From Perkinsus olseni (taxonomy: Eukaryota > Perkinsozoa > Perkinsida > Perkinsidae): DNA of 64,000 nt. Shown here one piece after another: positions 10,473 to 22,209 of this stretch. How positions within the stretch are numbered: position 1 is the stretch's first letter; each line of letters begins with the position of its first letter. The DNA lies in the NCBI GenBank assembly GCA_013115135.1, contig JABANP010000215.1, forward strand, positions 19,408-83,407, in the 5' to 3' direction. The translations under genes were made by a program, and so were the position numbers. The notes under the pieces were generated by a model, which was not told the DNA's origin, ran no database searches, and worked only from the letters and a program-made list of their open reading frames with translations.

Positions 10473-13400
10473 CTAAATACCCATCCTCCTAACCAACCTT
10501 CCAAGACTGTTAATACGGCTTGCCCGAGTCAGAAAGAAAGAGGGACCATAGATCCTCCTCGGAACCATTCCAAGAATCTTCGATCGGCTCTCCTGGTGAG
10601 CCGAACAGAACATCAAGCGATGGACAGTATCATCCGGAACCCCACCACACCTGGCACAATTAGGGTTAACAAAATTATTACTCCTTGACCTGTAGCGACC
10701 GGTCCTGAGTAGGCCAAATATGGCTCGTAAGGCATGCCGATGCATACGAAACCGGATAGAACGCTCCAAAATAGCCAAATGATGGTTGCTCGTGATGAAA
10801 CTCCGAATCGTCTTGTTCTTGATCTCCTGCCAGTGGGTGCTCAAAGGGAGCCTCGTCCGTACCGATTGAGATACCAACTCTCGTAGGTGACTGCCTGGTA
10901 CCGGGACAGTCCTGAAGGTGCCCACGATGGAGCCGCTACGAGCCATACCGTCGGCAATCGAGTTGCCAGTCGAGCCAGCATGTCCGCGGACCCAAATAAA
11001 CCTAAAGTCGATGTCGGTGCTAAGAGCCAGGTCAACAATATCAGAGGACAACTGTGATTTCCTCCTCGAAAGGAGGGATTTCAAGATTGCCTGAGAATCA
11101 GAGGCAATCAATATGGTGGAAAAAGCCGCCGCTCTCAGCCGCCTTCCTCATAGCTTCCAATACTGCTAGGGACTCAGCTTGAGCAATGTTGGCGAAGTGC
11201 GGAAGCTTCACCCGCCCATTCCCTATCAGTTCGGAGTCTGAATAATAGCCTGCTCCCACCCGAGTAGTATCATCGTCATTGTCATCAACAGCCGGAGTTC
11301 GGCTACCATCAGTATAAATGACCACCTCAACCTCCGGGAAGATCACCTTTCCACCAGCCAGACCCTCAGTTATCGTACCAGTGACCTCACGGCCATTGCC
11401 AATGTGAACCCATCCCCTAGGAAGGGGGTGGCATTAGTAACAGTATGATCCACAGTGCCCTTCACGGGATATGGTTGCTTGACCACCGTTCCCCACCACT
11501 TCGGGCTTGGGGAAGACCTCTAAGCCATAATGACGCATAACGGACACACAGTCGCTCATATATAGTAGCCTTCCTATCACTCAGGAGGGCACATAGGCCA
11601 GGATTAGCTGTCCCTGGGACACCAAGTAGAACCTTCTCCAGTCGGAGGTCGACAGCAGAGATCCTATCACGAGTGGTCTTGAATCGTAAGCGGTCACCCC
11701 AGCATACCAGACCATAGGCCAGGACGCCCGTAATGTGGTTCCTAATCACCTCTCGTCCCTTAGGGCTGAGTGCAGAGCAACCATCCTTCCCTACAAGGCG
11801 TCGACACATCTCAATCTCCCTTCGGGCCCGGGCTACAGCTTCTTCAAAAATGAGGTAGCCAGGAACCACCAAGGGTGAGTCTCATACCAAGGTAACCGAT
11901 AGCAGGTCTCACTTTTTATGCCACGAACACAGTCATATCGTTCTATGAAAGCCTTATCACCCAGTAGGACACTCTTCTCCTCGCTTATGTTCAGGCCAAG
12001 GGCAGGGAGCTGCTCAGCCAGAGCATCCAGGAGCCTGCCCACAGCCTCCACCACCGCCTGATCATTATCGCCAGATAAAATGACTAAAAGTATCATCAGC
12101 ATATACGATAGGAATCAATCTGACATCATCCGTAGAACAGCTTTCAATGATGCCCATAAGGACCGTATGAAATATACGGTACACACATGGTGAGACTACA
12201 CCTCCCTGCGGAGTGCCGCTGAAGGACATGGAGAGCCTCATCTTCCCTTTATAAAAGCATCTTCTTCGATGTAAGTAACTAGAGACCAGATTGAAGAGGA
12301 CCGGGGACCCACACATCTCTTCTACTGTAGTGCATATCACATCATGACGGGCATTACTGAAGGCCCCCCTCATGTCGAGACTTAGAGCAATAACAGCTTT
12401 CCCCTCATCAGTCAACTGTTTCATAACCTCAGTCGCCTTTTGCACAGCCATGCTAGTGTCTTTTCCCTCGACATAACCATAGGAGAGGGACAACCGGCGA
12501 GACAAATCAGAGTGAGGGGGGAAGGGCCTTCTCAAATCTGCTGATGAGAGCAACCATCAGCATCTCCAGATACTTAGTAAGACAGGAAGACATGCCTATG
12601 GGACGATAACTATCCCCATGGCTCAAATCGCCTTTTCCTTTCCAGAGTAGAATCATAGCCAGGTCTTTACCATGTTCTGGAAAATACCCCAGCCACACCA
12701 TGTGGCGGAATATCTTCTCTAAGCCTAGTCTCAGGTATTGTCCGCATTCTCGAATGTCAGAATAAACAATCCCATCCAAGCCGGGAGAGGAGTCCCTCTT
12801 CCGCCCCAGCTATCCCATACTTCCTCCAGCAGGGGAGTCGTCAATCAGTGCAAGAACCAGTTCGATTTCCTGATCAGAAGCAGGCTTAGTCACTAGATCA
12901 TGACAAGGCTGATCAGGCGTATGATGCCTGAAAACTTCCTCATCCGCACTTGGCGTAGATCCCACCAAGGAGCTGGCCTTGGGCTTCGCCCTCTTCTTCA
13001 GAATACGACCATAGTCACGCTCATTTGGAGAGCTGTTTATAGAACCAATCAGTACGAGTCCTCCGGATCTCCTTGTTATAGTGGTTCCTGGCCTTCCTAT
13101 ATCGATACCAAGCTGCAGCACAACCAGTACTATAGGCGGCCCGCTGAAGAGACCTGACCTCCTTGCGCAACGCGGTCAACCTGTCGCCCCACCAATCTGG
13201 GGAGTCCAGATTGACCTCAAGAGAATGTTCGCTACGGTGTCGGTTCTTGACCGTCTTGATCTTATCGACCACATCAGCAATAGCAGCATCAACGTCCATG
13301 GCGAGCATAAAGTCCGGAAGGTCATGATACCAATCAGAGGCCACCAACTTCAGATCATCATAGTAAGCAGGCTTATCCTTAATGCGAGTGTAGACCCGCT

Positions 13401-14107
13401 TCACCTTAATGGATGCCTTGTCAGTAACCGCCATCGCCTCTATCAGTAGGTGGTCATAGGGCCTAACACCATCCACCGTTGACCAGCCAACGATATCTAC
13501 CTCAGAAGAGAGGCAGACATCAATGGAAGAGGACTGATAGCCGTTGACACCACCCCCGGGAACCGGTCTAATAAAAGTCGGCATAGAGGGGTCATTGTGG
13601 ATCCTAACATCATTTTCTTCAATCCACCGAGCCAGCTTGGTTCCCCGCGTCTTCTGACGGGTACTACCAAAGGGGCCCTTACCCCATAACTCATTATAAG
13701 CATTACTATCCATAAATATCACCCATTTATCATCCGTCCGTACCAAGTTGTCTTCTACCCTATCAAGGGTGACATCCATATCCTCGGTGATATCACAGTA
13801 AAGACATAAAATCCAGATGAGACCTATCTGTACCCCCAACCAGGTCTTGTACCGAGAAGGATTTATTGACCATAATATCTTTCCTCACCAGTACATAGGA
13901 TCTGCCGCCAATGGCAGAAAAGATCTCATAAGACAAATACCATCGAGAATCAAGACGGCCTCCTTCACAAATACATAAAATTTCAGGAGCACAGCCAGAA
14001 TAATAGTCAAGTAAGGTCTGGCCACCAACAATTGTTCTACCAATATTACAATATGCTATCTTAAGCCCAGCCCTGGTCATGTGGTTATCACGGTTAGAAA
14101 CCATCAT
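10473..14107 (-). pseudogene. Element A ORF2: endonuclease - reverse transcriptase - RNase H (frameshifted)
   Basis: ORF2 starts at the overlapping ATGs near 14107, 11-14 bases before ORF1 ends. An apurinic-type endonuclease shows IAYCNIGR, FMDSNAYNELWG, SSIDVCLSS and PYDHLLIE (13.4-14.1 kb). The reverse transcriptase shows YRPIGMSSCLTKYLEMLM, SLDMRGAFSNARHD, GTPQGGVVSP and YADD (12.05-12.75 kb). RNase H shows VVIYTDGSRTP, AESLAVLEAM, SDSQA and WVRGHAGSTGNSIAD (10.9-11.35 kb). A C-terminal finger reads CARCGG then HRLMFC (about 10.6 kb). The chain is cut by frame changes near 13.8, 13.05, 12.8, 12.53, 12.08, 11.85, 11.4 and 11.1 kb, so it cannot make a complete enzyme. The C-terminal 212 codons (10473-11111) are still open. 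Confidence 0.8.
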
Positions 14108-15350
14108 TCACACCACTTGCCCGCTGCTTCTCCGCTATCTTCCTAGATAGTTTTATCAAGCTATCGCATCTCATACTATCGAAGGGGCCATGACCATCCT
14201 TATCACAGAACTTACAGTGACTCTTCTCCTTATAGCTGCTGCCTTCTCTAGGACAGGCTTCAGCTAAGTGGTCGGAGGAGCTGCAGATCTTACAAATGGG
14301 GTCCTTATCACAACTCTTGAAGTCATGCTTGGGGTCCCGACTACCACAGCGGTAGCAAACCGCAACAAAACCAGTATCCACCAATCTTACCCTTCTACAG
14401 TCAACATAAGGGCGGTCAGGCAGCTGCTTACGGATGCCCTTAGTCATCCTGATGTAGGCTACTTGACCAGTCATTCTCATAACCTTAATATCATTAATGG
14501 TGCCGTTCACATTGTTTAGAGATAGAAGATCTTCCACAAGCTCTTCTCCACGATCAATGTCATATCCATGATTGGCAATCTTCACATCTATCATACTCGG
14601 AAGATCCTTCCGAATATCCCAGGTACCACCCTTCTCTTTTTGCAGGAGCTCCAACAGCTTATCACGTTCAGAGACGTTGGGACAACCCACCCCAACTCCT
14701 CGAGCAAGCTGAAAGATATCAGTTCGAATGCCCTTCTTCCTAATTATGGCCTTAACGTCATCAACCTTGATCACAGGCAAGTCAGTCTGATAGGAAGGAT
14801 CCCTCCTTCTTTTGTCAACAAGTTCATTATGAGCCATAGGCCATCTCTTATCCATAACAATCACAACAAAATCCTTGGAGGTGGACTTCAACTCTCTCGA
14901 TGGCTGCCGTTCATTCCTTAGTCTCGAAGGAGGTGGAGGAGGGAGAAGTTCATCATCTTCGCTCTCATCACACCAACTTCCCGAGCCGCCTCCAGGAGGA
15001 TGCCTTACCAGTCTAAGTTGCACACCAGTCTTCTTACCAGCCTCAGCTGCCAGAGCTGGGCCAGTCTTCTTAGGCCTAGCAGCCTCAGCAAAGGACTTTT
15101 TCGGGTGTTCCAACTTTAGCAATTCGTGGTTCTGCAACGGTTGCAAAAATGAGTCTGTGATTGCAACAGTGTTGCAGAGTAGTACAACTAAGGACCTGCA
15201 ACGCAACCCGATGTCGGAGAACTCAACATTAGCAGTGTTGCACTCCGCACGTACGAAAATGCAACTCTATGTTGCATTATCAAGAGGCGTATTCACAATT
15301 TTGCAACATGTATGTACATATTGCGGTACGTGCGGAACTTCAGAACACGC

Positions 15351-15500
15351 GTGCCACTTTCGTAACACACGTGCCGCTTTTTGTAACATGCATGTCACTT
15401 TTGCAACATTTATGCTACTTTTTGCAACATGCTTGCTACTTTTTGCAACATGCATGCTACTTTTGAAACACGCGTAGCACTTTCGCGATACGCCTCATAC
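15351..15500 (+). repeat. 20-21 bp tandem repeats with a TTTTTGCAACATG core
   Basis: Seven imperfect units of the form gctactttttgcaacatgc run across this stretch inside the nested element. A related piece (acctttcgcaacatgac) lies near its other end at 17725-17745. Such subterminal repeats can be transposase binding sites; that role is inferred. Confidence 0.6.
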
Positions 15501-17700
15501 CGCCACAGAGTACCGAGCCATGTGATCGAATGCTCCAAGTTCGACATGGTCTGATCAGCGTAGGTACAGCGTGGAGGTTAAGCTTCATGTTTGTCTATCG
15601 AATGACCTCAGTTCGGTCCCCCGGACAGGAAAGTATAAATAGGGTGGATATAATTCACGGAAATTCTGATTCGAAACCTCGAGGTAGCCTATTATAGGCC
15701 GCCTGTATGACGATGTGGTGCAGTGTTACACTGCCAGTGTACGAGTGAGAATCGTGTGTCACCTCTAGTAGAGGTCCTCTACGATGAAATGGCTATTACT
15801 GTACGCCGTAAAATAAGCCTGATGTATTGCATGATATAATCATTATACTATAATGCCCGTGCTGAGGTTTAGAAAACCGTTTAGCAGCTGAACATTATAA
15901 GAGTAGAAGCCATTGAAAGGATAATACCACTGAGTATTGCCCTATAATAACCTTTGCAACTCAACGGCAACCCCCTTAAATTCTGAAACTCCGCATAATC
16001 ATCACTTAACAAACATCACCACGGGGTTTCCAAATAACCCGAACTCACAAATAACAGTTCATTGAAGTGTTATTTTGAACCACCTCACGGATAGCTCAAT
16101 GAAGTGACTTCATTTTGTGAGAGATCGAGATCCAGGACAATCGCGAACATGAAGCCTTGAAAACTTCCGTACTACGAACGGACGGATAGCGCCGAAGCAT
16201 GCCCTATCCCTGAGGAAACCGTAGCAGCAGGTAGTGGAGTCCGAATACTAGTATTGTGGCGGCGCAATACTCCAATTTGGAATTTCCAAATGATGCCGGA
16301 TATTACATGCAGGAGAAGGCTCTCGGGACTCTGAAGGCTGCAGCACATCGACTTCCTTGTATTGGATGGTGCAAGGCTGAAGGCATGCTCATGTCGTGAA
16401 ACGGCAAGGCCGCCAGAGAAGAAAAACGGAGCAGTGCAGTAACTGCCCTGCAGTTCAATTAAGAGCGTTTGTTCCGATTGCGCCGGCCGTGGATTAGGTG
16501 CCGAAACGACAGTTATGTCGTTCACCGCGGGCCCTGTGACGAGGGTTGAGCAGAAGTAGAGTGGGTTCACAGTTAGAGAGAATTGCAGCATTGTCGATAG
16601 GTAGGCTAAGCCTACTTGGCTTTTTTCAGGCCCGGACCGGGCCGCCCGGTTTTTCTTTTCGCGGGCAGCGTGCGATGCACACTGTGCATTCCCAAGGGGT
16701 CAAGGAGCGCTCAACGCCCGAGATCGCGCAAGAGCTGCTTCAACGCATTCCTCGGCGAGGCCGCCGCGTGCGACTTCGGGTGTCCGCTGTATAGCAACTA
16801 GGGCTTCGATCCGAAGGGCGGAGCTCGCTCTCTCCGTTGAATTGTTCCTTTAGTTTAAGGACTGTTTGCTAAAAGCAAACAGTCCTTAAAATGACTGAAA
16901 AAAATGATTATGCCGCGGATCGAACTTCAGCCAAACCGAAGAAGGCCTAGAAAGTTAACCTACTAAACTGAATGTCCGACTCAATCATTACTGCCATGCT
17001 CCGTGTCACCTGCTCCACAGTGCGCCAGTGATACAATACCATATGTTTATAGTACGAACGTACAGAGTTGAATTGGGATTATCCATGTAATTCACCCTTG
17101 CCAGGATGTTGCATCGCGACACTGACCCCCGAAACAAGAGGGGCGGGTAGCAGAATAAGTCTGAATCAGACTGTCTGATTCAATCAGATGGCATCGAAAG
17201 TCTTGTGCGTACTACGCACTGCGTAGTGCTGAGTCAGAATTTGAACAAAGTTGTACGGTAGAAACTCTAGCGTAGAGCCTCTATCCTAAAGGCATGAACT
17301 ATTTGCCGCACTTTCCGAATGATACCCAGGAGGCTTTCATCAGCTGTCGACGGCAGCCTGTCGGGGGCGAGTTACCACAGAACGTAGGCGGCGCCTACTA
17401 GGCGCTGATATTCGAGATTTCGTAGCCTCGAAGCTCCCAGAAGATTGAAAAGACTGGGCTCGACTGAAAGGGTAAAGACGCAGTAAGCAGAACTCAGGGG
17501 CTGCAACTCACAAGTCCCATGAACTTTATGGCATGAAGTATCAGGGAAAACCAAAGCCTTTCGCCGGCAACATGAGGTCTCGTAAACTTGCAATATGAAT
17601 TTCGGTAATGGAGAAACCGCGGAGCACAAAGAGAAACTACAGAGACCGCTAGATATGGTCGCCAGAGAAAGAACGCGAAACCGAAAAGGTAGGAAAGCAA
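15501..17700. other. Interior of nested element, no gene seen
   Basis: Open frames are short and unrecognised. The 139-codon minus-strand frame at 16172-16591 shows no motif. A GC-rich patch (16640-16850) differs in composition from its surroundings and may be captured sequence. Otherwise the interior looks non-coding. Confidence 0.4.
16854..16890. repeat. Perfect 17-bp hairpin with 3-nt loop
   Basis: The arm tttaaggactgtttgct (16854-16870) and its exact complement agcaaacagtccttaaa (16874-16890) are separated by aaa. It lies just past the GC-rich patch in the nested element. It could be a terminator-like or protein-binding site, or the joined ends of a short inverted element. Confidence 0.7.
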
Positions 17701-18394
17701 ACATGTCTCACACTATCGCAAGCACCACCTTTCGCAACATGACCGGTTGCAAAAGCGTTCCAGTAAAAACTTTTGCAAGCGCTAACACGATCTGCAAAAG
17801 TTAGGAACACCGCGTAGAGAAAGGCAACTGTTGTAGAAATCGAGTGTTGCAAAATCGCACCCGAGTTGCAAAAAGCATTTTACCCGACTTTTTCTTGTTC
17901 CTCACTTCAGCAGCACTCGAGGAAGAGCTCGAAGAGATACCCTTATCCTGAGTGGTCGCACCATCCAGAACAGCCTCAAGTTGCCCAACCGTCTTGATAA
18001 GGGCAACGTTTTCAGCTTCAAGCTGATCAATGCGATGGTGAAATTCAGTCGAACGAATGGTCAATTCAGTGACCAACGAATAAAAGTATGTTGCCACTCA
18101 CAGTGCTGATCTTGCCGTACTCAATGTTCTTATCAATAAGCCCTTTACAAGCTCTTATAATGTCAAGGAAGCTTTTAACCTTCCATGGCATATCCGCCAA
18201 ACCAGTTTTATCTCTGAAGGCTTCTGGTCCGAGCTTCTTAATGGCCATCATAGCATCTTGTACAGACTTGGTCAGTTCATCATCATCAATCTCCGGAAGC
18301 GGTCTCTTCCACTGCTGCACGATGTCGGGAGGACGACGAGCGACGGGGGAGGAGGGAGGGGGTGCCATAGAAAAAACGAATTCAACTACCTTGA

Positions 18395-21300
18395 GTCGAC
18401 GTAGTAGTACTAGTGGTAGTGCTGGTCGTCGTGGTCGACGTAGTTGTCGTGGTCGACGTAGTTGTCGTGGTCGACGTAGTAGTACTAGTGGTAGTGCTGG
18501 TCGTCGTGGTCGACGTAGTAGTGCTAGTGGTCGTCGTGGTCGACGTAGTAGTACTAGTGGTAGTGCTGGTCGTCGTAGTCGACGTAGTAGTACTAGTGGT
18601 AGTGCTGGTCGTCGTAGTCGACGTAGTTGTCGTGGTCGTCGTGGTCGACGTAGTTGTCGTGGTCGTCGTGGTCGACGTAGTAGTACTTGTGGTAGTGCTG
18701 GTCGTCGTGGTCGACGTAGTAGTACTAGTGGTAGTGCTGGTCGTCGTGGTCGACGTAGTAGTACTAGTGGTAGTGCTGGTCGTCGTGGTCGACGTGGTCG
18801 ACGTAGTTGTCGTGGTCGACGTAGTAGTACTAGTGGTAGTGCTGGTCGTCGTGGTCGTGGTCGTCGTGGTCGTCGTGGTCGACGTAGTCGTCGTGGTCGT
18901 CGTGGTCGTCGTGGTCGACGTAGTTGTCGTGGTCGTCGTGGTCGACGTAGTAGTACTTGTGGTAGTGCTGGTCGTCGTGGTCGACGTAGTAGTACTAGTG
19001 GTAGTGCTGGTCGTCGTGGTCGACGTAGTAGTACTAGTGGTAGTGCTGGTCGTCGTGGTCGACGTGGTCGACGTAGTTGTCGTGGTCGACGTAGTAGTAC
19101 TAGTGGTAGTGCTGGTCGTCGTGGTTGTCGTGGTCGACGTAGTTGTCGTGGTCGTCGTGGTCGACGTGGTCGACGTAGTAGTACTAGTGGTCGTCGTGGT
19201 CGACGTAGTAGTACTAGTGGTCGTCGTGGTCGACGTGGTCGACGTAGTAGTACTAGTGGTCGTCGTGGTCGACGTGGTCGACGTAGTAGTACTAGTGGTC
19301 GTCGTGGTCGACGTGGTCGACGTAGTAGTACTAGTGGTCGTCGTGGTCGACGTAGTAGTACTAGTGGTCGTCGTGGTCGACGTAGTAGTACTAGTGGTCG
19401 TCGTGGTCGACGTAGTAGTACTAGTGCTAGTGCTGGTCGTCGTGGTCGACGTAGTAGTGCTAGTGCTAGTGCTGGTCGTCGTGGTCGACGTGGTCGACGT
19501 AGTAGTACTAGTGGTAGTGCTGGTCGTCGTGGTCGTCGTGGTCGACGTAGTAGTACTAGTGGTAGTGCTGGTCGTCGTGGTCGACGTAGTAGTACTAGTG
19601 GTAGTGCTGGTCGTCGTGGTCGACGTAGTAGTACTAGTGGTAGTGCTGGTCGTCGTGGTCGACGTGGTCGACGTAGTTGTCGTGGTCGACGTAGTAGTAC
19701 TAGTGGTAGTGCTGGTCGTCGTGGTCGACGTGGTTGTCGTGGTCGACGTAGTTGTCGTGGTCGTCGTGGTCGTCGTGGTCGTCGTGGTCGACGTAGTCGT
19801 CGTGGTCGTCGTGGTCGTCGTGGTCGACGTAGTTGTCGTGGTCGACGTGGTCGACGTAGTAGTACTTGTGGTAGTGCTGGTCGTCGTGGTCGACGTAGTA
19901 GTACTAGTGGTAGTGCTGCTCGTCGTGGTCGACGTAGTAGTACTAGTGGTAGTGCTGGTCGTCGTGGTCGACGTAGTTGTCGTGGTCGACGTAGTTGTCG
20001 TGGTCGACGTAGTAGTACTAGTGGTAGTGCTGGTCGTCGTGGTCGACGTAGTAGTGCTAGTGGTCGTCGTGGTCGACGTAGTAGTACTAGTGGTAGTGCT
20101 GGTCGTCGTAGTCGACGTAGTAGTACTAGTGGTAGTGCTGGTCGTCGTAGTCGACGTAGTTGTCGTGGTCGTCGTGGTCGACGTAGTTGTCGTGGTCGTC
20201 GTGGTCGACGTAGTAGTACTTGTGGTAGTGCTGGTCGTCGTGGTCGACGTAGTAGTACTAGTGGTAGTGCTGGTCGTCGTGGTCGACGTAGTAGTACTAG
20301 TGGTAGTGCTGGTCGTCGTGGTCGACGTGGTCGACGTAGTTGTCGTGGTCGACGTAGTAGTACTAGTGGTAGTGCTGGTCGTCGTGGTCGTGGTCGTCGT
20401 GGTCGACGTAGTCGTCGTGGTCGTCGTGGTCGTCGTGGTCGACGTAGTTGTCGTGGTCGACGTAGTTGTCGTGGTCGACGTAGTTGTCGTGGTCGTCGTG
20501 GTCGACGTAGTAGTACTTGTGGTAGTGCTGGTCGTCGTGGTCGACGTAGTAGTACTAGTGGTAGTGCTGGTCGTCGTGGTCGACGTAGTAGTACTAGTGG
20601 TAGTGCTGGTCGTCGTGGTCGACGTGGTCGACGTAGTTGTCGTGGTCGACGTAGTTGTCGTGGTCGACGTAGTTGTCGTGGTCGACGTAGTAGTACTAGT
20701 GGTAGTGCTGGTCGTCGTGGTTGTCGTGGTTGTCGTGGTCGACGTAGTTGTCGTGGTCGTCGTGGTCGACGTGGTCGACGTAGTAGTACTAGTGGTCGTC
20801 GTGGTCGACGTAGTAGTACTAGTGGTCGTCGTGGTCGACGTGGTCGACGTAGTAGTACTAGTGGTCGTCGTGGTCGACGTGGTCGACGTAGTAGTACTAG
20901 TGGTCGTCGTGGTCGACGTGGTCGACGTAGTAGTACTAGTGGTCGTCGTGGTCGACGTAGTAGTACTAGTGGTCGTCGTGGTCGACGTAGTAGTACTAGT
21001 GGTCGTCGTGGTCGACGTAGTAGTACTAGTGCTAGTGCTGGTCGTCGTGGTCGACGTAGTAGTGCTAGTGCTAGTGCTGGTCGTCGTGGTCGACGTGGTC
21101 GACGTAGTAGTACTAGTGGTAGTGCTGGTCGTCGTGGTCGACGTAGTAGTACTAGTGGTAGTGCTGGTCGTCGTGGTCGACGTAGTAGTACTAGTGGTAG
21201 TGCTGGTCGTCGTGGTCGTCGTGGTCGACGTAGTAGTACTAGTGGTAGTGCTGGTCGTCGTGGTCGTCGTGGTCGACGTAGTAGTACTAGTGGTAGTGCT

Positions 21301-21475
21301 GGTCGTCGTGGTCGACGTAGTAGTACTAGTGGTAGTGCTGGTCGTCGTGGTCGACGTAGTAGTACTAGTGGTAGTGCTGGTCGTCGTGGTCGACGTAGTA
21401 GTACTAGTGGTAGTGCTGGTCGTCGTGGTCGACGTAGTAGTACTAGTGGCAGTGCTGGTCGTCGTGGTCGACGTA
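18395..21475 (-). repeat. Thr/Ser coding minisatellite, array 2
   Basis: The same 39/30-bp unit family as array 1, lying between elements A and B. Within it a block of about 1.53 kb is duplicated in tandem: the rare variant gtgctagtggtcg recurs at 18521 and 20054 (offset 1533, a multiple of 3), and gtgctagtgctagtgctgg at 19457 and 21062. This is a higher-order repeat that keeps the Thr frame. Confidence 0.85.
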
Positions 21476-22209
21476 GTGTGTGTGTGTGTGTGTAAACGAG
21501 AATAAGCCGTGACGCCAACAGAGGCGTATTACGGCAATAGAGAAAGGTCACCGGCTAAATACCCATCCTCCTAACCAACCTTCCAAGACTGTTAATACGG
21601 CTTGCCCGAGTCAGAAAGAAAGAGGGACCATAGATCCTCCTCGGAACCATTCCAAGAATCTTCGATCGGCTCTCCTGGTGAGCCGAACAGAACATCAAGC
21701 GATGGACAGTATCATCCGGAACCCCACCACACCTGGCACAATTAGGGTTAACAAAATTATTACTCCTTGACCTGTAGCGACCGGTCCTGAGTAGGCCAAA
21801 TATGGCTCGTAAGGCATGCCGATGCATACGAAACCGGATAGAACGCTCCAAAATAGCCAAATGATGGTTGCTCGTGATGAAACTCCGAATCGTCTTGTTC
21901 TTGATCTCCCTGCCAGTGGGTGCTCAAAGGGAGCCTCGTCCGTACCGATTGAGATACCAACTCTCGTAGGTGACTGCCTGGTACCGGGACAGTCCTGAAG
22001 GTGCCCACGATGGAGCCGCTACGAGCCATACCGTCGGCAATCGAGTTGCCAGTCGAGCCAGCATGTCCGCGGACCCAAATAAACCTAAAGTCGATGTCGG
22101 TGCTAAGAGCCAGGTCAACAATATCAGAGGACAACTGTGATTTCCTCCTCGAAAGGAGGGATTTCAAGATTGCCTGAGAATCAGAGGCAATCAATATGGT
22201 GGAAAAGCC
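21476..22209 (-). mobile_element. Non-LTR retrotransposon copy B (5' truncated)
   Basis: The element body 21494-22209 is nearly identical to the 3' end of element A (10412-11130 region), followed by a (CA)9 tail (plus-strand GT at 21476-21493). It is cut at the 5' side inside the RNase H coding region, the usual result of incomplete reverse transcription. Flanking gtcgacgta at 21467-21475 and 22210-22218 is a 9-bp target duplication identical to that of element A. Confidence 0.85.
21555..22194 (-). pseudogene. Element B: ORF2 C-terminal remnant (RNase H and finger)
   Basis: This remnant carries the end of RNase H (SDSQA, WVRGHAGSTGNSIAD) and the CARCGG/HRLMFC finger, as in element A. One extra C near 21908 (gatctccctgcc against gatctcctgcc at about 10825) breaks it into two frames, 21760-22194 and 21555-21860. 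Confidence 0.8.

Larger units (their letters stand above)
15103..17885. mobile_element. Nested DNA element, 2783 bp, with 9-bp target duplication
   Basis: The perfect 9-mer gactttttc occurs at 15094-15102 and 17886-17894 on either side, and ORF1 of element A reads in from both flanks. The element begins gggtgttcc and ends attttaccc. Its ends form a weak inverted repeat (GGGT, then TTT-GCAA-TCG in register). Both subterminal regions are crowded with TTGCAA motifs. No transposase frame is visible, so it seems non-autonomous. Nine-base duplications with degenerate ends are seen in Mutator-like and some other cut-and-paste families; the family here is open. Confidence 0.65.
14094..18368 (-). pseudogene. 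Element A ORF1 (gag-like), split by a nested element
   Basis: The start is the ATG at 18368 (MAPPPSSPVARRPPDIVQQW), 26 bp inside the element. The N-terminal half is acidic/helical with a heptad-like stretch (RIDQLEAENVALIKTVGQLE), followed by a Ser run and a Lys-rich KKKS at 17886, where the nested element begins. The frame changes once near 18085. After the 2783-bp insertion the sequence resumes at 15102 with KSFAEAARPKKTG and ends at the TAA at 14094. The C-terminal half has three zinc-knuckle-like clusters beginning CYRCGSRDPKHDFKSC, CKICSSSDHLAEAC and CKFCDKDGHG. These are typical of LINE ORF1 nucleic-acid-binding proteins. The insertion plus the frameshift abolish it. Confidence 0.7.
10398..18394 (-). 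mobile_element. Non-LTR retrotransposon A (full length, degenerate, with a nested insertion)
   Basis: Reading the minus strand from 18394: a 26-bp leader starting TCAAGGTAGTTG, ORF1 (interrupted at 15103-17885 by another element), ORF2 (endonuclease, reverse transcriptase, RNase H, Cys/His finger), a short 3' UTR, and a (CA)7 tail (plus-strand GT at 10398-10411). Both ends are flanked by gtcgacgta (18395-18403 and 10389-10397), a 9-bp target duplication within the minisatellite unit. The domain order fits EN-type LINEs with an RNase H domain (I/Ingi-like groups); the exact clade is not assigned. Several frameshifts make it inactive. Confidence 0.85.

Noticed and set aside
16905..16995. Possible minus-strand tRNA (aatgatt/aatcatt stem around a gttcgatcc box)
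   Set aside because: The T-arm does not pair next to that stem, and no cloverleaf can be drawn.
18066..21551. A 1161-codon minus-strand frame of Arg/Pro/Leu repeats ending in the ORF1 start of element A
   Set aside because: The repeat part is a stop-free shadow frame. The real start is the ATG at 18368 inside element A.
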